From the NCBI GenBank assembly GCA_963738615.1, contig CAVTXI010000019.1, forward strand, positions 1,984,001 through 2,048,000: DNA of 64,000 bases. The letters are read 5' to 3'. This DNA comes from CAVTWY01 sp963738615. GTDB taxonomy: Bacteria > Pseudomonadota > Gammaproteobacteria > Burkholderiales > Burkholderiaceae_C. Position 1 is the stretch's first letter. Every line of letters starts with the position of its first letter. Shown here one piece after another: positions 55,696-64,000 of this stretch. The translations under genes and the position numbers were made by a program. Under the pieces are notes generated by a model that was given only the letters and a program-made list of their open reading frames with translations, had not been told where the DNA came from and did no database searches.

Positions 55696-56337
55696 TCAGG
55701 GCGCGAGACGTTCGCGCACCCAGCCACCGTTGTCGAGTCGTCGGTAGCGCAAACGATCATGCAGGCGGCTGGGCCGACCTTGCCAAAACTCCCAGGTGTG
55801 AGGCGCGAGCCGAAAGCCGCCCCAGTGCGGCGGGCGTGCGGGACTCAGGCCATGTGTCGCCGCCGTCTTCGCGGCATTGGCGACCAGCACCGCGCGGCCC
55901 GTGATGACCCGGCTTTGCGGCGAGGCCCACGCACCGATGCGCGAGTCGAGTGGACGGCTCGCGTAATAGCTGTCGGACAACGAAGGCTCGGTGCGCTGCA
56001 CCGTGCCCTCGATGCGCACCACACGCTCGAGCTCGACCCAGTGGAACTGCAACGCCGCGTTCGGGTTCGCCTCGAGCTCGCGGCCCTTGCGGCTTTCGTA
56101 GTTCGTGTACCAGACGATGCCGCGTTCGTCGTAGCCCTTGATCAACACCACGCGAGTCGAAGGCCGGCTGTCGGCGCTGACCGTGGCCAGCGTCATCGCG
56201 TTGGGCTCGGGCAGTTGCGCGGCCAGCGCCTGCTCCATCCACGTCTCGAACTGCCGCAGCGGGTCGGCGTGCGACGCGTTCTCGTCCAGTTCGGCGCGTT
56301 CATAGCTCTTGCGAAGGGCGGCGAGGTCGATACTCAT
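55696..56337 (-). CDS. pdxH: Pyridoxamine 5'-phosphate oxidase
   Basis: 213 residues from MSIDLAALRKSYERAE. Conserved segments: ALRKSYERAELDE-ASHADP, RVVLIKGYDERGIVWYTNYE, SRKGRELEANPNAALQFHW and the FMN/PLP end HDRLRYRR. It forms pyridoxal phosphate with FMN and O2. It converges on the candidate small RNA; its upstream side is divergent from the nucleotidyltransferase. Confidence 0.96.
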   Translation of the reverse strand: MSIDLAALRKSYERAELDENASHADPLRQFETWMEQALAAQLPEPNAMTLATVSADSRPSTRVVLIKGYDERGIVWYTNYESRKGRELEANPNAALQFHWVELERVVRIEGTVQRTEPSLSDSYYASRPLDSRIGAWASPQSRVITGRAVLVANAAKTAATHGLSPARPPHWGGFRLAPHTWEFWQGRPSRLHDRLRYRRLDNGGWVRERLAP

Positions 56338-56507
56338 TCGACAAAGGATAGCGGCGACCCGGAGAGGCACAACCCGATGCGGGCTAAGCCTTAAGTACAC
56401 GTCCCACTTCTGGCGCGCGCATCGTCAGCAGATCCTTGCGCCAAGGCGCGCGTTGCCTCGCGCCGCCTCGAGCTGGTCCTGCTGTAACCCAACCCGCCCT
56501 GGCTTCG

Positions 56508-57113
56508 ATGTTGACCCAACCCTGCGTGATCGTGCTCGCTGCCGGACAGGGGCGACGCTTCGGTGCGCCGTCGCACAAGCTCGAGCAGTCGCTCGGCGCG
56601 TCGACCGTGCTGTCGAACTCCCTGACCCGCGTGATGGGCAGCGGTCTACCGATGATTGTCGTGACGACGTCGGCGCTGGCTGCATCGGTGCAGGCGATCG
56701 TGGCGCGAAGCGACATGGTTGTTGTGCCTGCTGATGCGGATGGCGCAGGCATGGGGATGTCGATCGCAGTCGGTGTCTTGGCGCGGCCCCAGGCCGACGG
56801 CTGGCTTGTGATGCCCGCCGACATGCCGCTCGTGCGCGCATCGACGCTGCGCGCCGTGGCCGCGGCCCTGCGTGAACATCCGATCGCGTTCGCGCAGCAT
56901 CAAGGGCGACGTGGGCATCCGGTGGGCTTTTCGAGTGAGTTGTATTCCGAGCTCTCGAGGCTCACGGGCGACGAAGGCGCGCGCCGCGTCGTCGCACGCT
57001 ACCCGGCGTCGCCAGTCGAAGTCGACGACCCCGGCGTGCTGCTGGACATCGACACGACCGAAGACCTGCTGGTTGCCCGTGCGTACCACGACGCCGGGGC
57101 CAGTGCCCGCTGA
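56508..57113 (+). CDS. MobA-like/MocA-type nucleotidyltransferase
   Basis: 201 residues from MLTQPCVIVLAAGQGRRFG. The N-terminal LAAGQGRRFGAPSHKLEQSL, the GMGMSIAVGV segment and the acidic VMPADMPLVRASTLRA are those of the MobA-like NTP-transferase family that includes MocA (molybdopterin cytidylyltransferase). It likely attaches a nucleotide to molybdopterin, but other small cofactors are possible. It ends 1 bp before the converging chaC stop. The 56338-56507 gap upstream holds no gene that I can see. Confidence 0.8.
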   Translation: MLTQPCVIVLAAGQGRRFGAPSHKLEQSLGASTVLSNSLTRVMGSGLPMIVVTTSALAASVQAIVARSDMVVVPADADGAGMGMSIAVGVLARPQADGWLVMPADMPLVRASTLRAVAAALREHPIAFAQHQGRRGHPVGFSSELYSELSRLTGDEGARRVVARYPASPVEVDDPGVLLDIDTTEDLLVARAYHDAGASAR

Positions 57114-57114
57114 G

Positions 57115-57819
57115 TCAGGTCGAAGCCAGTGTGGCTGCGCCAACGCCGTGCAACGGCGCCGAGTGCTTCACCAGCCCTGCATGCGCAGCCAGCGCAACCA
57201 GCCGCTCGATCTCCCGATCACGGATGCCCCGCTCACGCAGGCCGCGCGCCGTCTCGAGCAGGTAGTCGAGCGTGGTGCCGTAGCGCCCGCGCGCATGACG
57301 CAGGATGTCGAGCATCGCGTCGTCGGCGATCGGGCCGGTGTGGTTGGGGTGAACTCGGTCGAGCGTGAACGTCAGCGCGCGCACCGTGCCCTGCGGCGTA
57401 CGGCAAGCCAGCCATCGCGGCTCGTAGACGCCAGTGGGCATCTCTCGTTCCCACAGCCGCGTCAGGTCGTCGCGCCAAGACTGCTGCGACATGCGAAACG
57501 CGACGCCCTTGCAGGTGCCACCGTTGAGAAGGCAGAAGACGAGCCCGGGAACCTCGGGCGTGCCGCGGTTGATGCGCGAACGCATGCGCAGGCAGCGGTG
57601 CCAGCCCATCAACCGGGCTGCCCGGGATTCGACGGCGTTGAACTCCGGGCGCCAGATCAGCGACGCGTAGCCGAAGACCCAAATATCGTCGGGCGAGCCG
57701 CCGGCCTTGACCAACGCATCGTCCAGCGTCTGCCTGACCCTTCCGGAGCCCGCGTCCATGAGTACACCCGTCGCCACGACCTGTGACGGCATGTCGGGTG
57801 ATTCCAATGGCGCTTGCAT
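57115..57819 (-). CDS. chaC: ChaC-type gamma-glutamylcyclotransferase
   Basis: 234 residues from MQAPLESPDMPSQVVA. The signature IWVFGYASLIWRPEF opens the domain, followed by CLRMRSRINRGTPEVPGLVF, GGTCKGVAFRM and REMPTGVYEPRWLACRTPQG with the catalytic Glu region. ChaC enzymes cleave glutathione to 5-oxoproline and Cys-Gly in the cytoplasm. Divergent from edd across 111 bp. Confidence 0.92.
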   Translation of the reverse strand: MQAPLESPDMPSQVVATGVLMDAGSGRVRQTLDDALVKAGGSPDDIWVFGYASLIWRPEFNAVESRAARLMGWHRCLRMRSRINRGTPEVPGLVFCLLNGGTCKGVAFRMSQQSWRDDLTRLWEREMPTGVYEPRWLACRTPQGTVRALTFTLDRVHPNHTGPIADDAMLDILRHARGRYGTTLDYLLETARGLRERGIRDREIERLVALAAHAGLVKHSAPLHGVGAATLAST

Positions 57820-57930
57820 AGGAGCTGCGTGCGATGATCGCAGCAACGCCGTCGCGTGGCGCGTCGATGATGGTGCCTCGCGTGTCGGGCACCACGAACG
57901 TGGATGGTGTGTGTTGTTTAGACGAATCAC

Positions 57931-59757
57931 ATGACCACGCTTCACTCGACCATCTCGCGCGTCACACAGCGCATCGCGCAGCGCAGCGAGGGCCCGCGTC
58001 GGGCTTACCTCGAGCGCTTGGACCGCCTGTCCAAACGTGCTCGCGGCACCGACCGCATGGGTTGCGCCAACGTCGCCCATGCGATTGCGGCGATGCCGGT
58101 GAACGACAAGCTCAAGATGGTCGCCGAGCGCGCACCCAACCTCGCGATCGTCACGTCTTACAACGACATGCTGTCGGCGCACCGCCCCTACGAGAGCTAT
58201 CCCGCGCTGATTCGCGACGAGGCGGGCCGCCACGGTGCGACGGCGCAGGTCGCAGGCGGCACGCCGGCGATGTGCGACGGCGTGACGCAGGGCCTGCCGG
58301 GCATGGACCTGTCGCTTTTTTCGCGCGACACCATCGCGATGTCGACCGCGATCGCGCTGACGCATGACATGTTCGATGCAGCGCTGCTGCTGGGCATCTG
58401 CGACAAGATCGTGCCGGGCCTCTTGATCGGCGCGCTTCACTTCGGCCACCTGCCATGCGTGTTCGTTCCCGCCGGGCCGATGAGCACGGGCCTGTCGAAC
58501 GACGCCAAGTCGAAGGTGCGCGAGAAACACGCGCAAGGGCTGGTGGGCCGCGATGCGCTGCTCGAGGCCGAGAACGCGGCCTATCACGGTGAGGGCACCT
58601 GCACCTTCTACGGCACCGCCAACAGCAACCAGATGCTGCTCGAGGCGATGGGCCTGCACGTGCCGGGGTCGGCCTTCGTGCACCCGCACGCGGCGATGCG
58701 CGAGCAGCTGACGCGTGAGGCGGTGCGCATGGCGCTGGCGTCGGTCGCGGCGCGGCGCTACACGCCGATCGGCCGCGTGGTGGACGAGCGCTGCATCGTC
58801 AACGCGATGGTCGCGCTGCTGGCAACCGGCGGCTCGACCAATCACCTGATCCACTGGGTGGCGGTTGCGCGCGCGGCGGGCATCACGATCGATTGGAATG
58901 ATTTCAGCGAGCTGTCGTCGGTGGTGCCGCTGCTGGCGCGCGTGTACCCCAACGGCAGCGCCGACGTGAACCAGTTCCAGGCCGCGGGCGGCCCCGGTTT
59001 CGTGATCCGCGAACTGCTGGGCGCGGGCCTGATGCATGCCGACGTGCTCGCGATGAGCGAACACGGCATTGCGGCGCACACGCGCCTGCCCCATGTCGAA
59101 GGCGCGAAGCTGACGTGGCGCGACTTGCCTGCGGTCAGCGGCGACGCGACCATCGTGCGCCCGTCGGCCGAGCCGTTCTCGGCCACGGGCGGGCTCAAGC
59201 TGCTGCAAGGGCGGCTTGGGCGCGGCGTCATCAAGTCGAGCGCGGTGCCCGAAGACCGCTGGGTGGTCGAAGCGCCGGCGCGTGTCTTCGACACCCAAGA
59301 GGGTTTCCTGGCCGCGTTCAACGCCGGTGAACTCACGGGCGATGTCGTCGCCGTCGTGCGCTTCCAGGGGCCGCGCGCCAACGGCATGCCCGAACTGCAC
59401 AAGCTCACGCCGCCGCTGGCGGTGCTGCAAGGCAAGGGCTTCCGCGTCGCGCTGGTGACCGACGGGCGCATGAGCGGTGCGTCGGGCAAAGTGCCCGCGG
59501 CGATCCACGTCGTGCCGGAAGCACTCGACGGTGGGCCGATTGCGCGCGTGCGCGACGGCGATCGCATCCGCGTCGACGCGGTGCAGGGCGTGCTTGACGT
59601 GCTGGTCGACGATGCCGAATGGAACTCGCGCCGCGCCGTCACGCGATCGGCCAGCACCGCCGATGCCGCGAATCACGACCTGGGTCGCGAACTCTTCGCC
59701 GGCATGCGTCGCAACGTTTCCAGCGCCGAGGAGGGCGCCGTCACATGGGCTCACTGA
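57931..59757 (+). CDS. edd: 6-phosphogluconate dehydratase
   Basis: 608 residues. The Fe-S cysteines lie in PAMCDGVTQG and LGICDKIVPG; further motifs are TSYNDMLSAHRPYE, TGGSTNHLIHW and LVTDGRMSGASGKVPAAIHV. It dehydrates 6-phosphogluconate to KDPG in the Entner-Doudoroff pathway. It overlaps eda by 13 bp. Confidence 0.97.
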   Translation: MTTLHSTISRVTQRIAQRSEGPRRAYLERLDRLSKRARGTDRMGCANVAHAIAAMPVNDKLKMVAERAPNLAIVTSYNDMLSAHRPYESYPALIRDEAGRHGATAQVAGGTPAMCDGVTQGLPGMDLSLFSRDTIAMSTAIALTHDMFDAALLLGICDKIVPGLLIGALHFGHLPCVFVPAGPMSTGLSNDAKSKVREKHAQGLVGRDALLEAENAAYHGEGTCTFYGTANSNQMLLEAMGLHVPGSAFVHPHAAMREQLTREAVRMALASVAARRYTPIGRVVDERCIVNAMVALLATGGSTNHLIHWVAVARAAGITIDWNDFSELSSVVPLLARVYPNGSADVNQFQAAGGPGFVIRELLGAGLMHADVLAMSEHGIAAHTRLPHVEGAKLTWRDLPAVSGDATIVRPSAEPFSATGGLKLLQGRLGRGVIKSSAVPEDRWVVEAPARVFDTQEGFLAAFNAGELTGDVVAVVRFQGPRANGMPELHKLTPPLAVLQGKGFRVALVTDGRMSGASGKVPAAIHVVPEALDGGPIARVRDGDRIRVDAVQGVLDVLVDDAEWNSRRAVTRSASTADAANHDLGRELFAGMRRNVSSAEEGAVTWAH

Positions 59758-60401
59758 CCAACCTCGCTTCCACCCGCGAGCTCGCGAAGCTCGGGCCAGT
59801 CATCCCCGTCATCGTCATCGACGATCTGGCGCATGCGGTGCCGCTGGCGCGTGCGCTCGTGGCCGGTGGCGTGCGCGTGCTCGAGGTCACGCTGCGCACG
59901 CCCGTGGCGCTGCAGGCGATCGAAGCGATGATCCGCGAAGTGCCCGATGCGGTCGTCGGCGCCGGCACGATCCGCACCGTCGACGACGCGCGCGCCGCGA
60001 AGAATTTGGGCTGCGTCTTCGGCGTCAGCCCCGGCTACACCAGCGAGGTCGGGCAGGCGTGCAAGGGTGCGATCGGTTTGCCGCTGCTGCCGGGCGTGGC
60101 TGGCGCCAGCGACATGATGCGCGCGCAAGCCGACGGCTACGACTTCCTGAAGTTCTTCCCGGCGCAGCAGGCGGGCGGCATCCCGATGTTGAAGGCGCTG
60201 GCCGGCCCATTCCCCGACATCGCCTTCTGCCCGACGGGTGGGCTCACGCCCGCCACGGCGCCCGACTTCCTCGCGTTGTCCAACGTCATCGTCTGCGGCG
60301 GCTCATGGTTGACGCCGGCCGATGCGATGAAGGCGGGCGACTGGGGGCGCATCACGCAGTTGGCGCGCGAGTCGGCTGCACTGGCAAGATCTCGTCGGTG
60401 A
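59745..60401 (+). CDS. eda: KDPG aldolase
   Basis: 218 residues from MGSLTNLASTRELAKL. Catalytic Glu in VLEVTLRTPVAL, Schiff-base Lys in YDFLKFFPAQQAGG, and the phosphate loop FCPTGGLTPATAPDF. It splits KDPG into pyruvate and glyceraldehyde 3-phosphate. It overlaps edd upstream and the HAD gene downstream. Confidence 0.97.
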   Translation: MGSLTNLASTRELAKLGPVIPVIVIDDLAHAVPLARALVAGGVRVLEVTLRTPVALQAIEAMIREVPDAVVGAGTIRTVDDARAAKNLGCVFGVSPGYTSEVGQACKGAIGLPLLPGVAGASDMMRAQADGYDFLKFFPAQQAGGIPMLKALAGPFPDIAFCPTGGLTPATAPDFLALSNVIVCGGSWLTPADAMKAGDWGRITQLARESAALARSRR

Positions 60402-61095
60402 TCGCCCCTCGGCTTTTCGTCTTCGAACGTCTTCGGCACGCTGGTCGACTGGCGCGGCTCGATCGCGGCCGCGGCGCGCAAGCAGTGGGGCGATAGCTTC
60501 GACGGCGAGCGTTTCGCCGACGCGTGGCGCGGCGAGTACCAGCCGGCGATGGCGCGCATTCGCGACGGCGCACGCGGGTACGTGAAGCTGGACGTGCTTC
60601 ATCGCGAGAACCTCGATCGTGTGCTCGATGCTTTCGGCCTCGACGCCACCGATGAGGCGACGCGGCAGCAGCTGACGCTCGAGTGGCATCGCCTCGACGC
60701 GTGGCCCGACGTGCGCGAGGGCCTGCAGCGCCTGCGCAGCGTCGGCATGGTCGCGCCTTGTTCGAACGGCAACATCGCGCTGATGGCCGATCTGGCGCGT
60801 CACAACGGCCTGCACTGGGACGCGATCGCCGGTGCCGATCTCGCGCGCGACTACAAACCCAAGCCGCGCGTGTACGTCGAAGCATGCGAAGCCTTCGGGC
60901 TCGCAGCCATCGCAAACGATGATGGTCGCGGCGCATGCGTCCGACCTCGAGGCCGCGTCGGCTTGCGGCTTGCGCACGGCATTCCTCGAGCGGCGCGATG
61001 AATTCGGCCGCGGCCTGGGCGAGCGCGAAGCGCCTGCGTGCGCCGAGCAGCGCGTGACGAGCCTTGTCGAACTGGCTGTCGCGTACGGCGGCTGA
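60398..61095 (+). CDS. HAD-superfamily hydrolase, haloacid dehalogenase type II-like (two frameshifts)
   Basis: When joined, about 231 residues: GTG start (VIAPRLFVF), then D-VFGTLVDWRGSIAAAARK, APCSNGNIALMADLARHNGL, ARDYKPKPRVYVEACEAFGL and PSQTMMVAAHASDLEAA. These match HAD motifs I to IV in the type II L-2-haloacid dehalogenase style. One extra A near 60427 (TTCGAACGTC) and one extra G near 60907 break the frame. It overlaps the eda stop by 4 bp. The substrate is uncertain. Confidence 0.75.
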
Positions 61096-61117
61096 GCCGC
61101 GCCGACGACGTTGAACG

Positions 61118-61520
61118 CTACACGCCCGCGCGCTCGATCAACTCGATCTTGTAGCCGTCGGGGTCGGTGATGAAGGCGATCACGGTGGAGCCGCCTTTCA
61201 CCGGGCCGGGCTCACGCGTGATCGCGCCGCCGAGCGCGGCGGCCTTGTCGCGCAGCGCGGCGCAGGTCGCGGCAATGTTCTTCACGCCGATGGCGATGTG
61301 GCCGTAGGCGGTGCCCAGCTCGTAGCGCTCGACGCCATAGTTGTAGGTCAGCTCGATCTCGGCGTGTTCGGGGTTGGTGCCGTAGCCCATGAAGGCCAGG
61401 TCGTACTTCTGCTCGGGCCGTTTCGGTCGTGCGCAGCAGCGTCATGCCCAGCACCTGATCGTAGAAGTCGATTGACCGCTGCAGGTTGCCGACGCGCAGC
61501 ATGGTGTGAAGGATTCGCAT
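61118..61520 (-). CDS. gloA: Lactoylglutathione lyase (glyoxalase I), frameshifted
   Basis: About 133 residues when joined: MRILHTMLRVGNLQRSIDFY with the first metal-binding His, then DQVLGMTLLRTTE, MGYGTNPEHAEIELTYNYGV, YGHIAIGVKN and DPDGYKIELIE with the later His and Glu ligands. It isomerises the methylglyoxal-glutathione adduct. An extra A in GAAACGG near 61424 splits the gene. It lies in a run of three minus-strand detoxification genes. Confidence 0.85.
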
Positions 61521-61524
61521 GGGC

Positions 61525-62091
61525 TTACCTTGTCGGTTGGCGAAGTTCGAAGACGAGGCAGGTGGTGGTGGCGTGCGCGTACAGCTTGCCGTGCGCATCG
61601 ACCAGCCTGCCCTCGGCGGTGGCCGTCTGCCGGCCCACGTGGATCACCTTGCCCTCGGCGCGCACCAGCGGAACCTCGAGGCTGACGGCGCGCACGATGT
61701 TGAGCTTCAGCTCGAGCGTGGTGTAGCCGCGGCCGGCCGGCATGGCCGTGTGCACGGCGCAACCCACCGCCGAGTCGAGCAGCGTCGCGTACCAGCCGCC
61801 GTGCATGCCGCCCATCGGGTTGAGGAACGCTTCGCCGGGGCGGCCTTGGAATACCGCGCATCCCTGCGCCGACTTCGACCAGCATGAAGTCGAGCGTGCG
61901 GCTGATCGGCGGCGGCGGAAGTTCGCCCGCCAGAAGCGCCTGCATGACCTGCAGGCCGGTCTTGCCGGCCACATCGCTTGGTTGGGCCACGCCGGCATCG
62001 GGGCGCAACGTTGCGCGCAGCGCGCCTCGTCGGCGTGCCACTGCGAAAGGCGCGACGCACCTGCCTGGTCGACGCTGGTGTCGCGGCTCAT
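61525..62091 (-). CDS. PaaI-like hot-dog thioesterase (frameshifted)
   Basis: About 188 residues with two opposite frame changes (near 62010 and 61865). The joined reading runs DVAGKTGLQVMQALLAGELP, PPISRTLDFMLVEVG, FLNPMGGMHGGWYATLLDSA with the conserved GG-x-H segment, and YTTLELKLNIVRAVSLEVPL. This is the PaaI/YigI hot-dog acyl-CoA thioesterase pattern. It ends 4 bp before gloA and starts over the GFA-family stop (ATGA), so it is operonic. Confidence 0.75.
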   Translation of the reverse strand: MSRDTSVDQAGASRLSQWHADEARCAQRCAPMPAWPNQAMWPARPACRSCRRFWRANFRRRRSAARSTSCWSKSAQGCAVFQGRPGEAFLNPMGGMHGGWYATLLDSAVGCAVHTAMPAGRGYTTLELKLNIVRAVSLEVPLVRAEGKVIHVGRQTATAEGRLVDAHGKLYAHATTTCLVFELRQPTR

Positions 62092-62581
62092 CGAGTGCTC
62101 CGCGCGACGTCGAGCCCGGGCGCTACGTCGTCGCCGTAGGCATCGCGCCATCGCGACAGGATCGTCTGGTTGGTGTCCAGGCGCCGACCGGGCAGGCCAT
62201 CGTCGGCGTGCCAGTTCTCGACGCGGGTCTCGACCGCGAAGTGCGACCCCGGCGTGACGCTGGCCGGATCGTCGAGGCTGCCCACCGACAGGTCCATGCG
62301 CTCGCTGCCGTTGTACTCGAAGGACAGCGGCGTGCCGCAGGTGCCGCAGAAGCCGCGCACGGCGATCTTCGACGACGCGTAGGTGGCGCGTTGACCATGC
62401 CAATGCACGTGGTCCTTGCGCACGTTGAGAGGGGCACGCGCGTGTTGCCGAAGGCGAGCTGGCACATGCGGCAGTGGCAGTAGTAGCCCTCGGGCTTCTC
62501 GACGGCGACCGTGTAGCGGACCTTGCCGCACAGGCAGCCGCCGTGAAGGATCGGCGCGGCGGGGGAGGTGGCGTCGTTCAT
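62088..62581 (-). CDS. GFA/CENP-V family zinc protein (frameshifted)
   Basis: About 164 residues from MNDATSPAAPILHGG when joined. The zinc-binding GGCLCGKVRYTV and YCHCRMCQLAFGN are in one frame, and GFCGTCGTPLSFEYNGSERM with FAVETRVENWHADD in another, with a break near 62440. Members include glutathione-dependent formaldehyde-activating enzymes, but most are uncharacterised. It is the first gene of a thioesterase-gloA run. Confidence 0.78.
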
Positions 62582-62709
62582 GGGTGTACTGCTTCGGTCT
62601 GTGGCTGCGAACTTCGCCATGGGGCACGGCTCTATGCGCGAAGTTTGGCACGCCCGCCACGACCAACAGACCGATCACCGCGAACACAGCCGCAGCGACC
62701 CGGCGCGCG
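62582..62709. other. Gap beside the IS30 remnant with a possible orphan coding tail
   Basis: No complete gene. On the minus strand it reads RRVAAAVFAVIGLLVVAGVP, a hydrophobic segment that could be the remnant of a gene cut by the insertion sequence. The evidence is weak. Confidence 0.3.
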
Positions 62710-63434
62710 CTCAAAGTCGAAGTGCAACACTTCCGACCCAAGAAGGAGTTGCCGAGATGGGGAATCAGTACACGAGCTCGAGCATCGAGGAACGCGCGCA
62801 GATTCAGTCGTTGCGTGAGCAAGGATCCAGTTGCCGGGCGATTGCCCGGCAACTGCGGCGCAGCCCTCGACGGTGTCGCGTGAGTTGAGCCGCAACGGTG
62901 GGCGCGACTACGTGGCCCATGTGGCGCACCGACGCGGCGCCGCCCGACGACAAGCGCATGCCTCGGGCCAAGGCTCGCGCGGGTGGCATCGTCAACGCAG
63001 TCTCGATCGCCGAGCGCCCGCCCGAAGTCGATGATCGGCGCGTGCCGGGCCACTGGGAGGGCGACTTCATCAAGGGCGGCTGGCGACGATCAACCCGGCG
63101 CTGCGCAAGACGCTGACCTATGACCGAGGTAGCGAGATGGCGCTGCACGAGGAGTTGGCGCAGCGGCTGAACATCGACATCTACTTCTGCGACCCACACA
63201 GCCCCTGGCAGCGCGCGAGCAACGAGAACATCAACGGCTTGATCCGCCAGTTCCTGCCCAAGGGCACGGACCTGAGTGCCGCGACGCACCAGCAACTGGC
63301 CTACATCGAGATGGCGCTGAATACCCGACCGCGCGCGATGCATGGGTTCAAGACACCGCTCGAGGTTTTCAGCGAGATACTCGAAGCGCAGCATGTGCGG
63401 AATCAATCACCTGGTGTTGCACTTCGACATTGAG
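62710..63434 (+). mobile_element. IS30-family element, internally deleted
   Basis: Bounded by 21-bp terminal inverted repeats: CTCAAAGTCGAAGTGCAACA at the left end and its near-perfect complement ending TTCGACATTGAG at the right, with one mismatch. The 725-bp length is short for IS30 elements, usually over 1 kb, matching a deletion in the transposase. Its right end abuts a GMC oxidoreductase fragment. No target duplication was recognised. Confidence 0.85.
62757..63433 (+). pseudogene. IS30-family transposase remnant
   Basis: Starts MGNQYTSSSIEERAQIQSLR after an AAGGAG ribosome-binding site, with the IS30 helix-turn-helix (GSSCRAIARQLRRSP). It then shifts frame (VSRELSRNGGRDYVAHVAHR), continues NAVSIAERPPEVDDRRVPGH and EGDFIKG, loses the middle including the first catalytic Asp region, and resumes YDRGSEMALHEELAQRLNID, then DPHSPWQRASNENINGLIRQ with the catalytic Glu and FLPKGTDLS. 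Inactive by frameshifts and deletion. Confidence 0.88.
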
Positions 63435-63765
63435 ACCGCCCTTCGGCGGCGAGGGACCCGACCGCACAGGGTGCACGCGCTGTGGTGCCTGCATGGTGGG
63501 TTGCCGCGTTGGCGCCGTGAACTCGCTGACGAAGAACTACCTTTGGTTCGCCGAAAGGCGCGGCGTGCAAATAGTGGCCGAGCGTGAGGTGGTCGACGTG
63601 CGCCCGCGCGGCGCTGCCGACGGCAGTGAAGGCTACCTCGTGACCACTCAGCGTCCCGGTGCCTGGTTCGCCCGCGATCGCCAGACCCACAGCGCCAGCG
63701 GCGTGGTCTTCGCAGGCGGGGCGCTGGGCACCAACGAGTTGCTGGCCAGGCTCTTGCGCTCGTAG
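63435..63765 (+). pseudogene. GMC-family FAD oxidoreductase, internal fragment
   Basis: Reads GPDRTGCTRCGACMVGCRVG and AVNSLTKNYLWFAERRGVQI then VVFAGGALGTNELLARL, the mid-part of a cholesterol-oxidase-like or glucose-methanol-choline oxidoreductase. The 5' part ends at the IS30 right end and the 3' part is lost where the istB fragment begins (about 63745). It is a relic caught between two insertion sequences. Confidence 0.75.
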
Positions 63766-64000
63766 CGCTCGGCGATCAGCTCGAACAGCACCGAGGTCTC
63801 GGCCTGGTCGCGCCGCACGTAGCTCAGGTCGTCCAGGATCAGCAGATCGAAGCGATCGAGCTTGGCCAACTCCTGCGGCAGCCGCAGATCGCGCCGCGCC
63901 GCCTGCAGCCGCTGCACGAGGTCGCGAGCAGCGCGTGAACAGCACGCGCCGTCCGGCGTCGATCAGCGCATGGCCCAGCGCGCACACCAGATGGCTCTTG
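63747..64000 (-). pseudogene. istB: IS21-family helper ATPase IstB, partial
   Basis: The minus strand reads KSHLVCALGHALIDAGRRVL from the window edge, so the Walker A lies just outside. It then shifts frame near 63925 to LVQRLQAARRDLRLPQELAK and LLILDDLSYVRRDQAETSVL (Walker B), and stops matching after ERYERKSL, where the GMC fragment begins. It is IstB-like, truncated at its 3' end. Confidence 0.82.

Noticed and set aside
57820..59754. N-terminal extension of chaC on the minus strand
   Set aside because: The upstream sequence is the shadow of edd; the ChaC domain starts near 57819.

Overview
The window is high-G+C DNA with the gene content and order of a betaproteobacterium of the order Burkholderiales, probably near the Rubrivivax/Leptothrix/Piscinibacter or Comamonadaceae groups. 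The signs are a four-cassette tandem UvrA, a ribD-ribB(X)-ribH-nusB run next to ybgC-tolQRA, paired DUF3047 genes, an Entner-Doudoroff edd-eda pair, and a 76-bp palindromic repeat of a type I remember from such genomes. No rRNA, tRNA or CRISPR array was seen. Assignments rest on reading the translated sequences by eye; no database search was run.

Layout. 0-5 kb: a respiratory module made of a heme-copper oxidase-like subunit, a cytochrome b/[2Fe-2S]/FAD-NAD reductase fusion, a Dnr-like Crp/Fnr regulator and a DUF2249 protein. 5-18 kb: a secreted HExxH lipoprotein, the giant uvrA carrying an in-frame repeat insertion, two small hypotheticals, a P1-family peptidase and a PimC/PimD-like acyl-CoA dehydrogenase pair. 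18-28 kb: tungstate-type ABC genes, a stand-alone MshEN-like protein, a TRAP transporter with a toxin-antitoxin pair lodged between dctQ and dctP, and a divergent 5-oxoprolinase. 28-35 kb: a very large lipoprotein joining a galactose-oxidase copper-radical domain to PA14, PKD, beta-propeller, diheme cytochrome and two jacalin-like domains. It is followed by a MITE-like palindrome, a c-type cytochrome with a TP-repeat linker, and an SCO1/SenC copper protein. 35-45 kb: pcp, a PCMT-like methyltransferase, a CDP-alcohol phosphatidyltransferase, two DUF3047 genes, tolA/R/Q-ybgC-nusB and the riboflavin genes. 45-54 kb: a minor-pilin cluster, nrdR, glyA and a lytic transglycosylase. 54-62.6 kb: ubiD, a candidate small RNA, pdxH, a MobA-like nucleotidyltransferase, chaC, edd-eda and a run of small detoxification genes. 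62.7-64 kb: an IS30 remnant, a GMC oxidoreductase fragment and an IS21 istB fragment.

How genes work together. The first module could carry electrons from NAD(P)H through FAD, [2Fe-2S] and b hemes to a heme-copper site, with a Dnr-type regulator hinting at nitric oxide. The 28-35 kb block combines a copper radical oxidase, a built-in diheme cytochrome, a separate cytochrome c and a copper chaperone, which suggests one periplasmic or surface oxidase system. ChaC, Pcp and 5-oxoprolinase all produce or consume 5-oxoproline, although they are not in one operon.

Caveat: at least ten otherwise well-conserved genes carry single-base indels, many at short homopolymers and concentrated at 0-16 kb and 60-64 kb. 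This looks more like assembly error than gene decay, so those genes are described as if repaired, with the break stated.
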